A DNA stretch of 37,602 nucleotides from an uncultured Anaerotruncus sp. (GCA_904398655.1 CAJFPF010000041.1:1-37602), one strand, 5' to 3'; counted from the first letter of the stretch, positions 22,838 through 30,514 are shown. Notes: generated from the sequence alone by a model not told the origin. Numbers and translations: made by a program.

Positions 22838-22867
22838 TTGACAAATCAACAGGCCTTCCTTTAAAAT
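22838..22867 (+). promoter_or_regulatory. Promoter with a long leader before the CNNM/CorC gene
   Basis: TTGACA (22838-22843), 18-base spacer, TAAAAT (22862-22867). The leader to the gene start at 23088 is about 215 bases. It contains a possible 50-codon frame (22908-23060, weak AAAGGA site) with no recognisable product. No known riboswitch class was recognised in it. Confidence 0.6.
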
Positions 22868-23087
22868 AGAAGTAATAATGTTTTGATTGGAAAGGACGGT
22901 ATTCACCATGGACAGCGCTGACGGCGACGCTGCTGGCGATAACGCTGATTACGCCACCACCATCCATCGCCCCCAACGGGACGCCTTTTTCCCCTTCCGC
23001 GAAGCGTCCGGGCCGGGCCGCTGGCGGGGCCTCCCCCCAACCGCCCCCATCCCACTCTGACAAACGGAAACGAAAAAGGAGCGTCTC

Positions 23088-24431
23088 ATGGACCATTTAC
23101 CACAACAGCTCGCCATTCAGGTGCTGCTGATTCTATTTAACGCCTTCTTTGCCATGACGGAAATTGCCGTCATCTCCCTCACCCCCGCCAAGCTGAAGAA
23201 AATGGCGGAGGAGGGGGACGTCACCGCCCAGCGGCTGCTGCGGCTGGTGGAGGAGCCCTCCGGCTTTCTGTCCACCATCCAGATCGGCATCACCCTGGCC
23301 GGCTTCTTGGGGAGCGCCTTTGCCGCCGACGGGTTCTCCGACCCGTTGGTCCACTGGGTCTATGACACCCTCGGCTTCCAGGCCATCCCCCTGTCTGTTC
23401 TGGATCCCCTCTCGGTGATCCTGGTCACCTGTATCCTCTCCTACTTCACCCTCATCTTCGGCGAGCTGGTCCCCAAGCGGATCGCCATGCAGAAGACCTA
23501 TGAGGTGGCCCGCATCGCCTGCGGCCCCGTCCTGTTCCTCATGACGGTGGCCCGCCCGGTGGTGGCCTTCCTCTCGTTCTCCACCAACACCATGCTCCGG
23601 CTGCTCCGGCTGAAGACCGAGGCCCAGGAGGAGCAGGTCACCGAGGAGGAGATCCGCCTGATGGTGGACATGGGGGAGGAACGGGGCACCATCCAGCCGG
23701 AGGAGAAGCAGTGGATCGAAAACGTCTTTGACTTCGGGGACTGTGTGGCCTCTGACAGCATGACCCACGTTTCAGATATGCGGGCCCTGCAGGTGGACAC
23801 CCCCCCGGAGGAGATCGCGGAGGTCATCGCCCAGACCGGCCTCTCCCGCTTCCCGGTGTATGAGGCGGACATCAACCACATCATCGGCGTGCTGGCCGCC
23901 CGGGACTTCCTGCTGGAGCGGGGCCGGCCCAACCCCCGCCCCCTGCGGGAGCTGCTGCGCGCCCCCTATTTCATCCCCGAGAGCGTGCCCTGTTCGGTGC
24001 TGTTCAATGATATGCAGCAGAAGAAGATCCACCTCTGCATCGTCCTGGACGAGTACGGCGAGACCGCCGGCCTCATCACCATGGAGGATCTGCTGGAGGA
24101 GATTGTGGGCAACATCTATGACGAGTTCGACCCCCAGGAGCCTGCGGAGATCGAGCAGCTGGGGGAGAACCTCTGGCGGGTCAGCGGCTCGCTGGACATC
24201 GAGACCCTGGCAGAGACGCTGGACGTCGACCTGCCGGAGGACGAGGACTACGAGACGTTGGGCGGCCTGGTCTTCAGCTGCCTGCACACCATCCCCCGGG
24301 ATGGCTCCACCTTCGAGCTGGAGGTGCACGGCCTGCACATCTGGGTGGACCTGGTGCAGGACCACCGGGTGGTCCAGGCCCGGGTATCGAAACTGGCCCC
24401 TCCCCCACCACCGGAGGAGGACAAAAAATGA
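23088..24431 (+). CDS. CNNM/CorC-HlyC family membrane protein (DUF21-CBS-CorC)
   Basis: Membrane protein of 447 residues with the full domain series: DUF21 transmembrane domain (about 1-190, four hydrophobic segments, with FFAMTEIAVISLTPAKLKKM and GFLGSAFAADGFSDP), a CBS-pair (about 210-335, with LSRFPVYEADINHIIGVLAARDFL and ILFNDMQQ-type second half), and a C-terminal CorC_HlyC domain (about 350-435, LWRVSGSLDIETLAETLDV). Relatives are Na+-coupled Mg2+ exporters or Mg2+/Co2+ homeostasis proteins, and are often mislabelled hemolysins. The CBS pair would bind ATP-Mg as a regulatory input. Start: AAAAAGGAG six or seven bases before the ATG. It has its own promoter with a 215-base leader. Confidence 0.9.
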   Translation: MDHLPQQLAIQVLLILFNAFFAMTEIAVISLTPAKLKKMAEEGDVTAQRLLRLVEEPSGFLSTIQIGITLAGFLGSAFAADGFSDPLVHWVYDTLGFQAIPLSVLDPLSVILVTCILSYFTLIFGELVPKRIAMQKTYEVARIACGPVLFLMTVARPVVAFLSFSTNTMLRLLRLKTEAQEEQVTEEEIRLMVDMGEERGTIQPEEKQWIENVFDFGDCVASDSMTHVSDMRALQVDTPPEEIAEVIAQTGLSRFPVYEADINHIIGVLAARDFLLERGRPNPRPLRELLRAPYFIPESVPCSVLFNDMQQKKIHLCIVLDEYGETAGLITMEDLLEEIVGNIYDEFDPQEPAEIEQLGENLWRVSGSLDIETLAETLDVDLPEDEDYETLGGLVFSCLHTIPRDGSTFELEVHGLHIWVDLVQDHRVVQARVSKLAPPPPPEEDKK

Positions 24432-24440
24432 CCCACTTCC

Positions 24441-24480
24441 GCGGCGGGCTGCCTTCTCACTCCGGGCGCCCGCCGCTTTT
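24441..24480 (+). terminator. Terminator after the CNNM gene
   Basis: 8-bp arms GCGGCGGG (24441-24448) and CCCGCCGC (24469-24476) with a 20-base loop, followed by TTTT. The loop is long, so the strength is moderate. Confidence 0.5.
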
Positions 24481-24534
24481 CGTTGCCCTTTTCCGCCCGG
24501 CGCCGGGCGGGCATCACGAGAGGAGGGGTTTCCC

Positions 24535-25044
24535 CTGGTCATTTTGATTACAGGCGCCTCCCACACCGGCAAAACCCTGCTCGCCCAGCGGCTGCTGGAG
24601 CGGTACCACTGGCCCTATCTCTCCATCGACCTGCTCAAAATGGGGCTGATCCGCAGCGGGAACACCGCCCTCACCCCCCAGGACGATCCGGAGCTGGCCG
24701 ATTACCTCTGGCCCATCGTCCGGGAGATGGTGAAAACCGCCATTGAAAACCGCCAGCACCTGGTGGTGGAGGGGGGCTACATCCCCCTCCACTGGCGGGA
24801 GGGGCTGGACGACCGCTACCTGAAGGAGATCCGCTGCTACTGCCTGGTGATGAGCAGAAAATACCTTCTGGACCACTTCCCGGATGTGAAAAAATATGCC
24901 TGCGCCATCGAACAGCGGCTGGATGACTCCGACTGCACGCTGGAATCCCTGTTGGCGGAAAACGCCTTCTACGCCGGCTGGTATGAACAGGCCGGTTTCC
25001 AGCCCATCCTGATCGACAGGGACTACCGGATTGCGCTGTTTTAG
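24535..25044 (+). CDS. Small P-loop kinase-like protein, apparent CTG start
   Basis: Cytosolic P-loop NTPase of 169 residues. Walker A is GASHTGKT near residue 7-14; the lid/acceptor region has YLSIDLLKMGLIRSGNT, and HLVVEGGYIP forms a Walker-B-like strand. It resembles a clostridial group labelled AAA/2-phosphoglycerate-kinase-like or zeta-toxin-like, with unknown substrate. No ATG or GTG precedes the Walker A strand. AGGAGGGG (24521-24528) is six bases from a CTG at 24535, which would put the start at the usual place for these proteins (M-x-I-L-I-T-G). The alternative is TTG at 24544, 15 bases from the site. It sits between two unrelated genes with their own signals, so context adds little. 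Confidence 0.75.
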   Translation: MVILITGASHTGKTLLAQRLLERYHWPYLSIDLLKMGLIRSGNTALTPQDDPELADYLWPIVREMVKTAIENRQHLVVEGGYIPLHWREGLDDRYLKEIRCYCLVMSRKYLLDHFPDVKKYACAIEQRLDDSDCTLESLLAENAFYAGWYEQAGFQPILIDRDYRIALF

Positions 25045-25069
25045 CCCTGCTTTTGCCGCCATTTTTGCC

Positions 25070-25106
25070 CCCGCCGCCCGGCGTTGGAAGCGGCGGGTTT
25101 CTTTTT
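25070..25106 (+). terminator. Terminator after the P-loop gene
   Basis: 8-bp arms CCCGCCGC / GCGGCGGG (25070-25077, 25090-25097) with a 12-base loop, followed by TTTCTTTTT. Confidence 0.75.
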
Positions 25107-25115
25107 GTGAAACAA

Positions 25116-25144
25116 TTGACTTTCCGCCGAAAAGAGGGTATCTT
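25116..25144 (+). promoter_or_regulatory. Promoter of the CoA-disulfide reductase gene
   Basis: TTGACT (25116-25121), 17-base spacer, TATCTT (25139-25144), about 100 bases upstream of the start codon. Confidence 0.6.
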
Positions 25145-25242
25145 ATAGATGTAAGAACTGTGAAAATACCCCCAGTTTTCAGCGCCCCTGGGGACAAATG
25201 CGATGGATAAAAGACGATCAAATCTAAAGGAGGAGCAATTTT

Positions 25243-26943
25243 ATGAAACTAGTCGTTGTAGGCGGCGTGGCCGGCGGGGCCTCCGCTGCCGCCCGGGTCC
25301 GGCGTCTGGACGCCAAGGCCCAAATCGTCATGTTCGAGCGGGGGGAGCATGTCTCCTTCTCCAACTGCTGCCTGCCCTACCATCTGAGCGGCACCGTCCC
25401 CACCAGCGACGCCCTGGTGCTCATGACCCCCCAGAAGTTCCACGCCCAGCACGACATCGACGCCCGGGTGAACTCGGAGGTCATCGAGATCAAGCGGGCG
25501 GAAAAGAAGGTGGTGGTCCGGGAGCTGTCCACCGGCCGCACCTATGAGGAGAGCTACGACAAACTGGTGCTGGCCCCCGGCGCCAACCCCATCCTGCCCA
25601 AGAACATCGCCGGCATCGACCGGGAGAACGTCTTCGCGGTGCGCAACGTCACCGACATCGCCAAGCTCAAGGCCTACATCGACCGTCCGGGCGTGGACCG
25701 GGTGGCCGTGGTGGGCGGCGGCTTCATCGGCATCGAGGTGGCCGAAAACCTGAAGGAGGCGGGCAAAGAGGTCTGCATCATCGAGGGCACCAACCAGATC
25801 ATGGCCCCCTTTGACTACGACATGGTCCAGATCCTCCACAAGGAGCTGGACGACCACGGGGTCCAGCTCTACCTGTCCAGCACCGTCACCGCGGTGGAGG
25901 AGGGCTGTGTGAAGGCCCAGCGGGACGGCCAGGAGCTCTCCATCCCCGCCGACGCGGTGGTCATGGCCATCGGCGTGGCCCCGGAGACCGCCCTGGCCCG
26001 GGACGCCGGCCTGGAGATCGGCGAGACCCGGGGGATCAAGGTGAACCACAACTTCCAGACCAGCGACCCGGATATCTACGCGGTGGGAGACGCCATCGAG
26101 CTGTATAGCGCCCTGACCCACCAGCCCGGCCGGCTGGCCCTGGCTGGGCCTGCCCAGCGCCAGGCCCGTGCCGCCGCCGACCACATGTATGGCGCCCACA
26201 GCAACAACAACGGCTATATCGGCTCCTCCTGCATCCGGGTGTTTGTCCAGAACGCCGCCTCCACCGGCCTCAACGAGAAGGCGGCCGCCAAAGCGGGCTA
26301 CTCCTTCGACTCGGTGCTGGTCTTCCCCACCGACAAGGTGAGCCTCATGCCCGACAGCCACTACATGGCCTTCAAGCTGGTGTTTGAGGTTCCCACCGGG
26401 AAAATCCTGGGCGCCCAGGCCATCGGCCGGGGGGCCGCGGACAAGCGGGTGGACGTGATCGCCGCCATGATCACCATGGGCGGCACCCTGGAGGACCTGA
26501 AGGAGCTGGAGCTCTGCTATTCCCCTGTGTTCGGCACCGCCAAGGACGTGGTGAACCACGCCGCCCTGGTGGCCCTGAATGTGCTCTACGGCGTCTTCCG
26601 CCAGGTACACGTGGACCAGGTGCGCTCCCTGGTGGAGTCCGGGGCGTTCATTGTGGACGTGCGGGAGGAGAACGAGTTCGCCGCCGGCCACCTGAAGGGG
26701 GCCCACAACATCCCCCTCTCCCAGCTGCGCCAGCGGATGGACGAGATCCCCCACGATGTGCCCGTCTACCTGCACTGCCGCTCCAGCCAGCGCAGCTACT
26801 ACGCCCTCTGCTACCTGCAGGGCAACGGCTACACCAACCTCTACAACATCAGCGGCTCCTTCCTGGGCATCAGCCTGTATGAGTACTTCAACGACAAGAC
26901 CCAGGGCCGGGAACCCATTGTGGACAAGTACAACTTCAATTGA
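25243..26943 (+). CDS. CoA-disulfide reductase-like flavoprotein fused to rhodanese domain
   Basis: Cytosolic FAD/NAD(P)H enzyme of 566 residues, the CoADR-RHD type. The N-terminal FAD Rossmann motif is VVVGGVAGGASAAAR (4-18), the redox Cys is Cys42 in SFSNCCLPYHLSG, and the second NAD(P)H Rossmann motif is VAVVGGGFIGIEVAENL near 160. The FAD-ribose motif DIYAVGDAIEL follows, then a dimerisation domain. A C-terminal rhodanese domain (about 460-550) ends with active-site loop HCRSSQRS (Cys512). Family reactions are reduction of CoA disulfide or CoA persulfide and polysulfides. An extra Cys43 follows the catalytic Cys where most members have Gly. The ATG has AAAGGAGGA nine bases upstream. It is followed by a C-rich C_GCAxxG_C_C protein. 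Confidence 0.9.
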   Translation: MKLVVVGGVAGGASAAARVRRLDAKAQIVMFERGEHVSFSNCCLPYHLSGTVPTSDALVLMTPQKFHAQHDIDARVNSEVIEIKRAEKKVVVRELSTGRTYEESYDKLVLAPGANPILPKNIAGIDRENVFAVRNVTDIAKLKAYIDRPGVDRVAVVGGGFIGIEVAENLKEAGKEVCIIEGTNQIMAPFDYDMVQILHKELDDHGVQLYLSSTVTAVEEGCVKAQRDGQELSIPADAVVMAIGVAPETALARDAGLEIGETRGIKVNHNFQTSDPDIYAVGDAIELYSALTHQPGRLALAGPAQRQARAAADHMYGAHSNNNGYIGSSCIRVFVQNAASTGLNEKAAAKAGYSFDSVLVFPTDKVSLMPDSHYMAFKLVFEVPTGKILGAQAIGRGAADKRVDVIAAMITMGGTLEDLKELELCYSPVFGTAKDVVNHAALVALNVLYGVFRQVHVDQVRSLVESGAFIVDVREENEFAAGHLKGAHNIPLSQLRQRMDEIPHDVPVYLHCRSSQRSYYALCYLQGNGYTNLYNISGSFLGISLYEYFNDKTQGREPIVDKYNFN

Positions 26944-26964
26944 ACCAGGTCTGCTAAAGGCCGC

Positions 26965-26997
26965 CCCTCCCCCATGGGCTTGGGGGAGGGCCCCTTT
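26965..26997 (+). terminator. Hairpin after the CoA-disulfide reductase gene
   Basis: 9-bp arms CCCTCCCCC (26965-26973) and GGGGGAGGG (26982-26990), 8-base loop, then CCCCTTT. The T-run is short, so read-through into the next gene is possible. Confidence 0.5.
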
Positions 26998-27035
26998 CGA
27001 CAGGATAAATTGTCAGCTTGTAAGGAGGATTTCCC

Positions 27036-27503
27036 ATGGCAGAAAAAATGACAGTTGAAAAAGCGCGCGACTTTATGATGGGCCAGGGCTTCCACTGCTC
27101 CCAGTGCGTCCTCTCCCACACCGCCGAGATGGTGGGTCTGGACCGGGATCAGGCGCTGAAGTTCAGCGCCGGCCTGGGCGGCGGCTGCTTCCATGGCGAC
27201 ACCTGCGGCGCTGTCAGCGCGGCGGTGGTCACCCTGAGCGCGGTCTACGGCTACAACAAACCCGGCTCCGGCGAGCAGAACGCCAAGATGGTGGAGAAGC
27301 TCAACGAGTTCGAGCAGCGCTTCCTTGAAAAGCACGGCTCCCTGCTCTGCCGCGACCTGTTGGGCGGCCACGACTTCTCCAAGCCCGGCGAGTCCGAAAA
27401 GATCATGGCGGGCGGCGCCACCGGCATCCTCAAGAACTGCCCCACCTACTGCACCGACGTGTGCGACATCCTGGACGACATGCTCAAGGATGTGGTGAAG
27501 TAA
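27036..27503 (+). CDS. C_GCAxxG_C_C family protein (cysteine-rich, likely redox)
   Basis: Soluble protein of 155 residues of the C_GCAxxG_C_C family (PF09719). Cysteines are at 21, 24, 51, 57, 105, 135, 139 and 143: HCSQCV, the signature-type segment GGGCFHGDTCGAVSAAV, LLCRDLLG and NCPTYCTDVCDIL. The spacing suggests metal or redox centres, but no biochemical function is established for the family; it is often found beside thiol/disulfide oxidoreductases or membrane redox proteins. The start has AAGGAGG eight bases upstream. It lies 92 bases after the CoA-disulfide reductase/rhodanese fusion on the same strand, which supports a joint role in sulfur or thiol redox (inference). Confidence 0.85.
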   Translation: MAEKMTVEKARDFMMGQGFHCSQCVLSHTAEMVGLDRDQALKFSAGLGGGCFHGDTCGAVSAAVVTLSAVYGYNKPGSGEQNAKMVEKLNEFEQRFLEKHGSLLCRDLLGGHDFSKPGESEKIMAGGATGILKNCPTYCTDVCDILDDMLKDVVK

Positions 27504-27536
27504 GCGACCAAAGACGAATGCCCTTGGAAAGGGAGA

Positions 27537-27572
27537 AAGCGCCCCCAGGGATGGGAATCCCTGGGGGCGCTT
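27537..27572 (+). terminator. Hairpin after the C_GCAxxG_C_C gene
   Basis: Perfect 16-bp arms starting AAGCGCCCCC and closing GGGGGCGCTT around a GGGA loop. It is a very stable stem, but almost no T-run follows on the plus strand. Confidence 0.6.
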
Positions 27573-27610
27573 GTCCTGCGGGGGCATAAACAGGAAGGGA
27601 GGCCTTTGCG

Positions 27611-28135
27611 GTGCTGTTTCGCAAAGGGACGGCTGCGGACCTGGACGGGGTGGAGCAGTCCTACGAGGAATTTTTTGACCATGAGGAGGCCCATGGGCCC
27701 TGGACGGTATGGAAGCGGGGGGTCTACCCCACCCGGCAGACCGCCCAGCGGAGTTTGGAGAACGGTACCCTCTACCTGTTGGAGGAGGCGGGGGAGATCC
27801 TGGCCAGCGTCACCCTGGACCGGACCCAGCCCAAGGAATATGCCCAGATCCCCTGGGGCTGCCCCGCCGGAGAGGGGGAGGCCCTGGTGATCCACACCCT
27901 CTGCGTCCGGCCCTCCCGGGCGGGGCAGGGGTTGGGCACCCAGATGGTCCGCCACGCCATGGAGGAGGCCCGGCGCCAGGGCTGCAAAGCGATCCGCCTG
28001 GACACGGGGGCGCAAAACAAGCCCGCCGTCGGGCTCTATACCAAACTGGGATTCCGCCTGGTGAGCGCGGGCGCCATCCTCTTGGACGGGCAGATTGCCC
28101 ATCAGGGGCATGTCTTTATGGAGTACCCCCTGTAA
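27611..28135 (+). CDS. GNAT-family N-acetyltransferase
   Basis: Cytosolic acetyltransferase of 174 residues. It starts at GTG 27611 with GGGAGG eight bases upstream. The GNAT core is clear: the beta-4 strand LVIHTLCVRPS, the acetyl-CoA pyrophosphate loop RAGQGLGTQMVRHAMEEARR and the C-terminal IRLDTGAQNKPAVGLYTKLGF, where Asn and Tyr are typical of the amine-acetylating subgroup. The N-terminal region has an acidic, aromatic helix (EQSYEEFFDHEEAHGPW) likely shaping the acceptor site. No specific substrate can be assigned. It stands alone between two strong hairpins, with no visible promoter of its own, so it may be reached by read-through from the preceding gene. Confidence 0.85.
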   Translation: MLFRKGTAADLDGVEQSYEEFFDHEEAHGPWTVWKRGVYPTRQTAQRSLENGTLYLLEEAGEILASVTLDRTQPKEYAQIPWGCPAGEGEALVIHTLCVRPSRAGQGLGTQMVRHAMEEARRQGCKAIRLDTGAQNKPAVGLYTKLGFRLVSAGAILLDGQIAHQGHVFMEYPL

Positions 28136-28140
28136 GCCTG

Positions 28141-28178
28141 AAACGGGGCGTTTCCAGCTGGAAACGCCCCGTTTTTTT
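28141..28178. terminator. Bidirectional terminator between GNAT and OCD-family genes
   Basis: Perfect 15-bp arms (AAACGGGGCGTTTCC and its complement) around AGCT, with seven T residues on the plus strand and three on the minus strand. It separates two convergent genes. Confidence 0.85.
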
Positions 28179-28206
28179 ATGGGAATTTTTTCGTCCCGCC
28201 CCATCC

Positions 28207-29187
28207 TCACAGGGGCAGCCAGGTCCCCCGCCCCTGTTCCAGTGCCCGCCGGTAATAGAGGACGGCGCACATCAGGTCGTCCACCCCGATGCCGATGGGC
28301 ATGCTGAAGATGGTCTGTTGGGAGGACTGGCGGCCGGGGTCCCTGCCGGCCAGCATGGTCCCCAGCTCCAGGGGCGGCTGGTCGATCCCGTCGAACAGCC
28401 CCTCCCGGCGGCACCAGCGGTACATCTCCAGGTCGTCCACATAGACCTTGTCCGCGCACCGCCGGATCTCCCCCCGCACAAAGCTGGAGTCATTGTTGAC
28501 GGTGACCACCGTGGCCCCGGGAAGGATCCAGTCCGCCCGGATCTCCCGGATGCTGTCATCCCGGCGGCCGGGCGCGGCCACCAGCACCACCTGGCACCCC
28601 TCCACCGCCTGGCGGACGCCGGCGGCGATGGAGACCTCGCGCCCCCAGGCCCTTTGGGCCTTGGCCTGGAGGGCCTGGGCCTTGGGGAGGGAGGGGTTAT
28701 AGAGCCGCACCTCCTCCACCTCTGGCAGGGTGTGGAACAGCACCTCCAGGTTGGCCTCCCCCTGTTCCCCGCACCCCAGCACACAGGCGGTTTTGCTGTC
28801 CGGGTTGGCCAGATGGCGGAGGGCCACCCCGCTCACTGCCGCCGTGCGCATCTTGGTGATCTCCATGCAGTCCATCACCGCCACCGGCGCGCCGGTGGCC
28901 GCATCGTTGAGGAGGATCAGCCCCATCAGGGCCGGCAGCCCGTTGGCGGAGGGATTGCCGTAGTAGCCGCTGATCCACTTCATGCCGCAGTAGTCCCCGC
29001 CCTGGATGGCGCAGGGCATGGCGTGGAGAAAGTCCTGGCCCTGGGGGAGGATCTCGGTCTTGGGGGGCATGTCCACCCGGCCCTGTTCCTTGAGGAGCAG
29101 CCCCTCCTCCACCGCCGCAAGGTAGTCCTCCACCCCCACCCCCAGCCCTTGGATCTCCTCCCGGGAGAGATACAGCAACCGTTCCAT
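28207..29187 (-). CDS. Ornithine cyclodeaminase / mu-crystallin family NAD(P)-dependent enzyme
   Basis: Cytosolic enzyme of 326 residues, the usual size for the OCD/mu-crystallin family (PF02423). Visible are MPPKTEI, the catalytic lysine in YCGMKWISGY (Lys70), EITKMRTAAVSGVALRHLA (arginine that binds the substrate carboxylate) and the Rossmann loop VLGCGEQGEANLE (138-143). Members include ornithine cyclodeaminase, ketimine and Delta1-pyrroline-2-carboxylate reductases and alanine dehydrogenases; sequence alone does not decide. The start at 29187 is seven bases after AAAGGAG and overlaps the stop of the upstream PfkB gene by one base (TGATG). Because AcnX acting on cis-3-hydroxyproline yields Delta1-pyrroline-2-carboxylate, a functional tie to the 18.9-kb cluster is possible but unproven. 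Confidence 0.88.
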   Translation of the reverse strand: MERLLYLSREEIQGLGVGVEDYLAAVEEGLLLKEQGRVDMPPKTEILPQGQDFLHAMPCAIQGGDYCGMKWISGYYGNPSANGLPALMGLILLNDAATGAPVAVMDCMEITKMRTAAVSGVALRHLANPDSKTACVLGCGEQGEANLEVLFHTLPEVEEVRLYNPSLPKAQALQAKAQRAWGREVSIAAGVRQAVEGCQVVLVAAPGRRDDSIREIRADWILPGATVVTVNNDSSFVRGEIRRCADKVYVDDLEMYRWCRREGLFDGIDQPPLELGTMLAGRDPGRQSSQQTIFSMPIGIGVDDLMCAVLYYRRALEQGRGTWLPL

Positions 29188-30179
29188 CAGCATTCTCCTT
29201 TTTCTGCCGCGGGCGGCTGGCCGCCCTGTTGTATCTGTGCCAACACTTCCCGCCGGGAGGGGACACTGGGGATCCCTCCCGGCCGCTGGGTGGAGAGGCT
29301 GGCAGCCACAGTGGCAAACTGAGCCACCTGGCGCAGCTCCTCCTCCGAAAGCGCCTCTGGCGGAGTGCCCAGCTCCAACAGCCGGGCAACCGCCGCGCCT
29401 CCAAAGATGTCCCCCGCGCCGGTGGTATCCACCGGGCGGACGGGCGGCGTCCCCATCCGGCAGGCGGCCCGGCGGTTCTGTACCAGGCACCCCTGGGCCC
29501 CCAGGGTCAAGAGGGCCAGCTGCACACGGGGGAACTGCCTCAACAGCTGCTGTGCGCCCTCCTGGGGGGCACAGCCCCAGAGGAAGGCAGCCTCCTCCCC
29601 GCTGAGTTTGACCACATCCGCTCGGCCTATCCCCCAGAGGATCTCTTGACGGGCCTGCTCCTGACATTTCCAGAGGGCGGGACGCAGATTGGGGTCAAAG
29701 GTGACCAGCTTTCCCTTCCCTCTGGCATACTCCACCGCCTGGTGGGTGCAGGAGCGAACGGGCTCATCGGTGAGGCTCAGGGAGCCGAAATGGAACACCC
29801 TGGCCTGGTCGATAAGCCCCAGGTCCAGCTCCTGAAAGGAGAGGCGGGTGTCCGCCCCGGGCTTGCGGGCGAAGCTGAACGACCGGTCTCCCCGGCTGTC
29901 CAGGGTCACAAAGGCCAGGGTTGTAAATGCCTCCGGGTCCCGGCGCACCCCCTGGGTCCCCACCCCCGCCTTCTCCAAGGCGTCCAGCAGCAGCCGCCCA
30001 AAGGCATCCTCCCCCACCTTGGCCAACATGGCCGTACGGGCGCCATAGCGGCTCAACGCAGCCAAAAAATTCCCCGGCGCGCCCCCGGGTTGGGCAGCCA
30101 GCAGGGGATTGCCCTCCCCATCCGTTCCCCGGGGGGCGAAATCGATGAGCAACTCCCCCAGCGCCACCACATCCAGCAT
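29187..30179 (-). CDS. PfkB-family sugar kinase (fructokinase-like)
   Basis: Cytosolic ATP-dependent carbohydrate kinase of 330 residues in the PfkB/ribokinase family. The N-terminal substrate motif is LLAAQPGGAPGNFLAAL, followed by KVGEDAFG. The second signature is PVDTTGAGDIFGGAA (Asp251-Asp257), where Asp257 is the catalytic base and GAG forms the anion hole. FDPNLRPALW is typical of the fructokinase subgroup, so fructose or a related ketose is the best guess. The start at 30179 has GGGAGG upstream. The stop overlaps the start of the OCD-family gene by one base, so the two are translationally coupled, an odd pairing of sugar and amino-acid enzymes. It diverges from the thiC transcription unit. 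Confidence 0.88.
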   Translation of the reverse strand: MLDVVALGELLIDFAPRGTDGEGNPLLAAQPGGAPGNFLAALSRYGARTAMLAKVGEDAFGRLLLDALEKAGVGTQGVRRDPEAFTTLAFVTLDSRGDRSFSFARKPGADTRLSFQELDLGLIDQARVFHFGSLSLTDEPVRSCTHQAVEYARGKGKLVTFDPNLRPALWKCQEQARQEILWGIGRADVVKLSGEEAAFLWGCAPQEGAQQLLRQFPRVQLALLTLGAQGCLVQNRRAACRMGTPPVRPVDTTGAGDIFGGAAVARLLELGTPPEALSEEELRQVAQFATVAASLSTQRPGGIPSVPSRREVLAQIQQGGQPPAAEKGEC

Positions 30180-30283
30180 GAAAATCCTCCCTCTTTCCGC
30201 TCATTTTCTCCCATGATACCATAAAAGGGTCCGCAGGGAAAGGCTCCCCGCCCCCTGTCCCCAAGAAAATCTTCCCCCGGCGC

Positions 30284-30312
30284 TTGCGCAGCGGCGGCAG
30301 CCGTGTTATAAT
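30284..30312 (+). promoter_or_regulatory. Promoter of the thiC transcription unit
   Basis: TTGCGC (30284-30289), 17-base spacer, TATAAT (30307-30312). The TPP aptamer begins about 20 bases after it. Confidence 0.65.
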
Positions 30313-30333
30313 ACTGGAAAATAGGAATGATTG

Positions 30334-30425
30334 CAGCGGGGAGCTCGCGTGGGCGGGCTGAGAGTAGGCGGCATAGCCTTGACCCGGGAACCTGATTTGG
30401 GTAATGCCAACGGAGGGACTTTCGC
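30334..30425 (+). promoter_or_regulatory. TPP riboswitch (THI element)
   Basis: The conserved parts of the THI box are visible in order: GGGGAGC, GGGCTGAGAGTAGG, CTTGACCC, GAACCTGATTTGGGTAATGCC and CGGAGGGA. It lies between the promoter and thiC. The terminator at 30436-30466 is the likely expression platform: TPP-bound aptamer favours termination, lowering thiC expression when thiamine is plentiful. Confidence 0.95.
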
Positions 30426-30435
30426 AGCAAAACCA

Positions 30436-30466
30436 GCGGACAGGCCCCGGGCCTGTCCGCTTTTTT
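30436..30466 (+). terminator. Riboswitch-controlled intrinsic terminator
   Basis: Perfect 12-bp arms GCGGACAGGCCC / GGGCCTGTCCGC followed by TTTTTT. Its position between the aptamer and the thiC start makes it the switch element. Confidence 0.88.
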
Positions 30467-30514
30467 CTCCCTCCCCTTTGCCCCCGCTGCCGCCAAGCAA
30501 GGAGGAATCTGTTC

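Noticed and set aside
22908..23060. 50-codon frame in the leader of the CNNM gene
   Set aside because: Only a weak AAAGGA site, composition like random GC-rich DNA, and no recognised family. It is kept as a note within the leader, not called as a gene.
25249..26775. Long minus-strand open frame (508 codons) opposite the CoA-disulfide reductase
   Set aside because: Gly/Val/His/Asp-rich low-complexity translation typical of the antisense of high-GC genes. The plus-strand flavoprotein explains the region.
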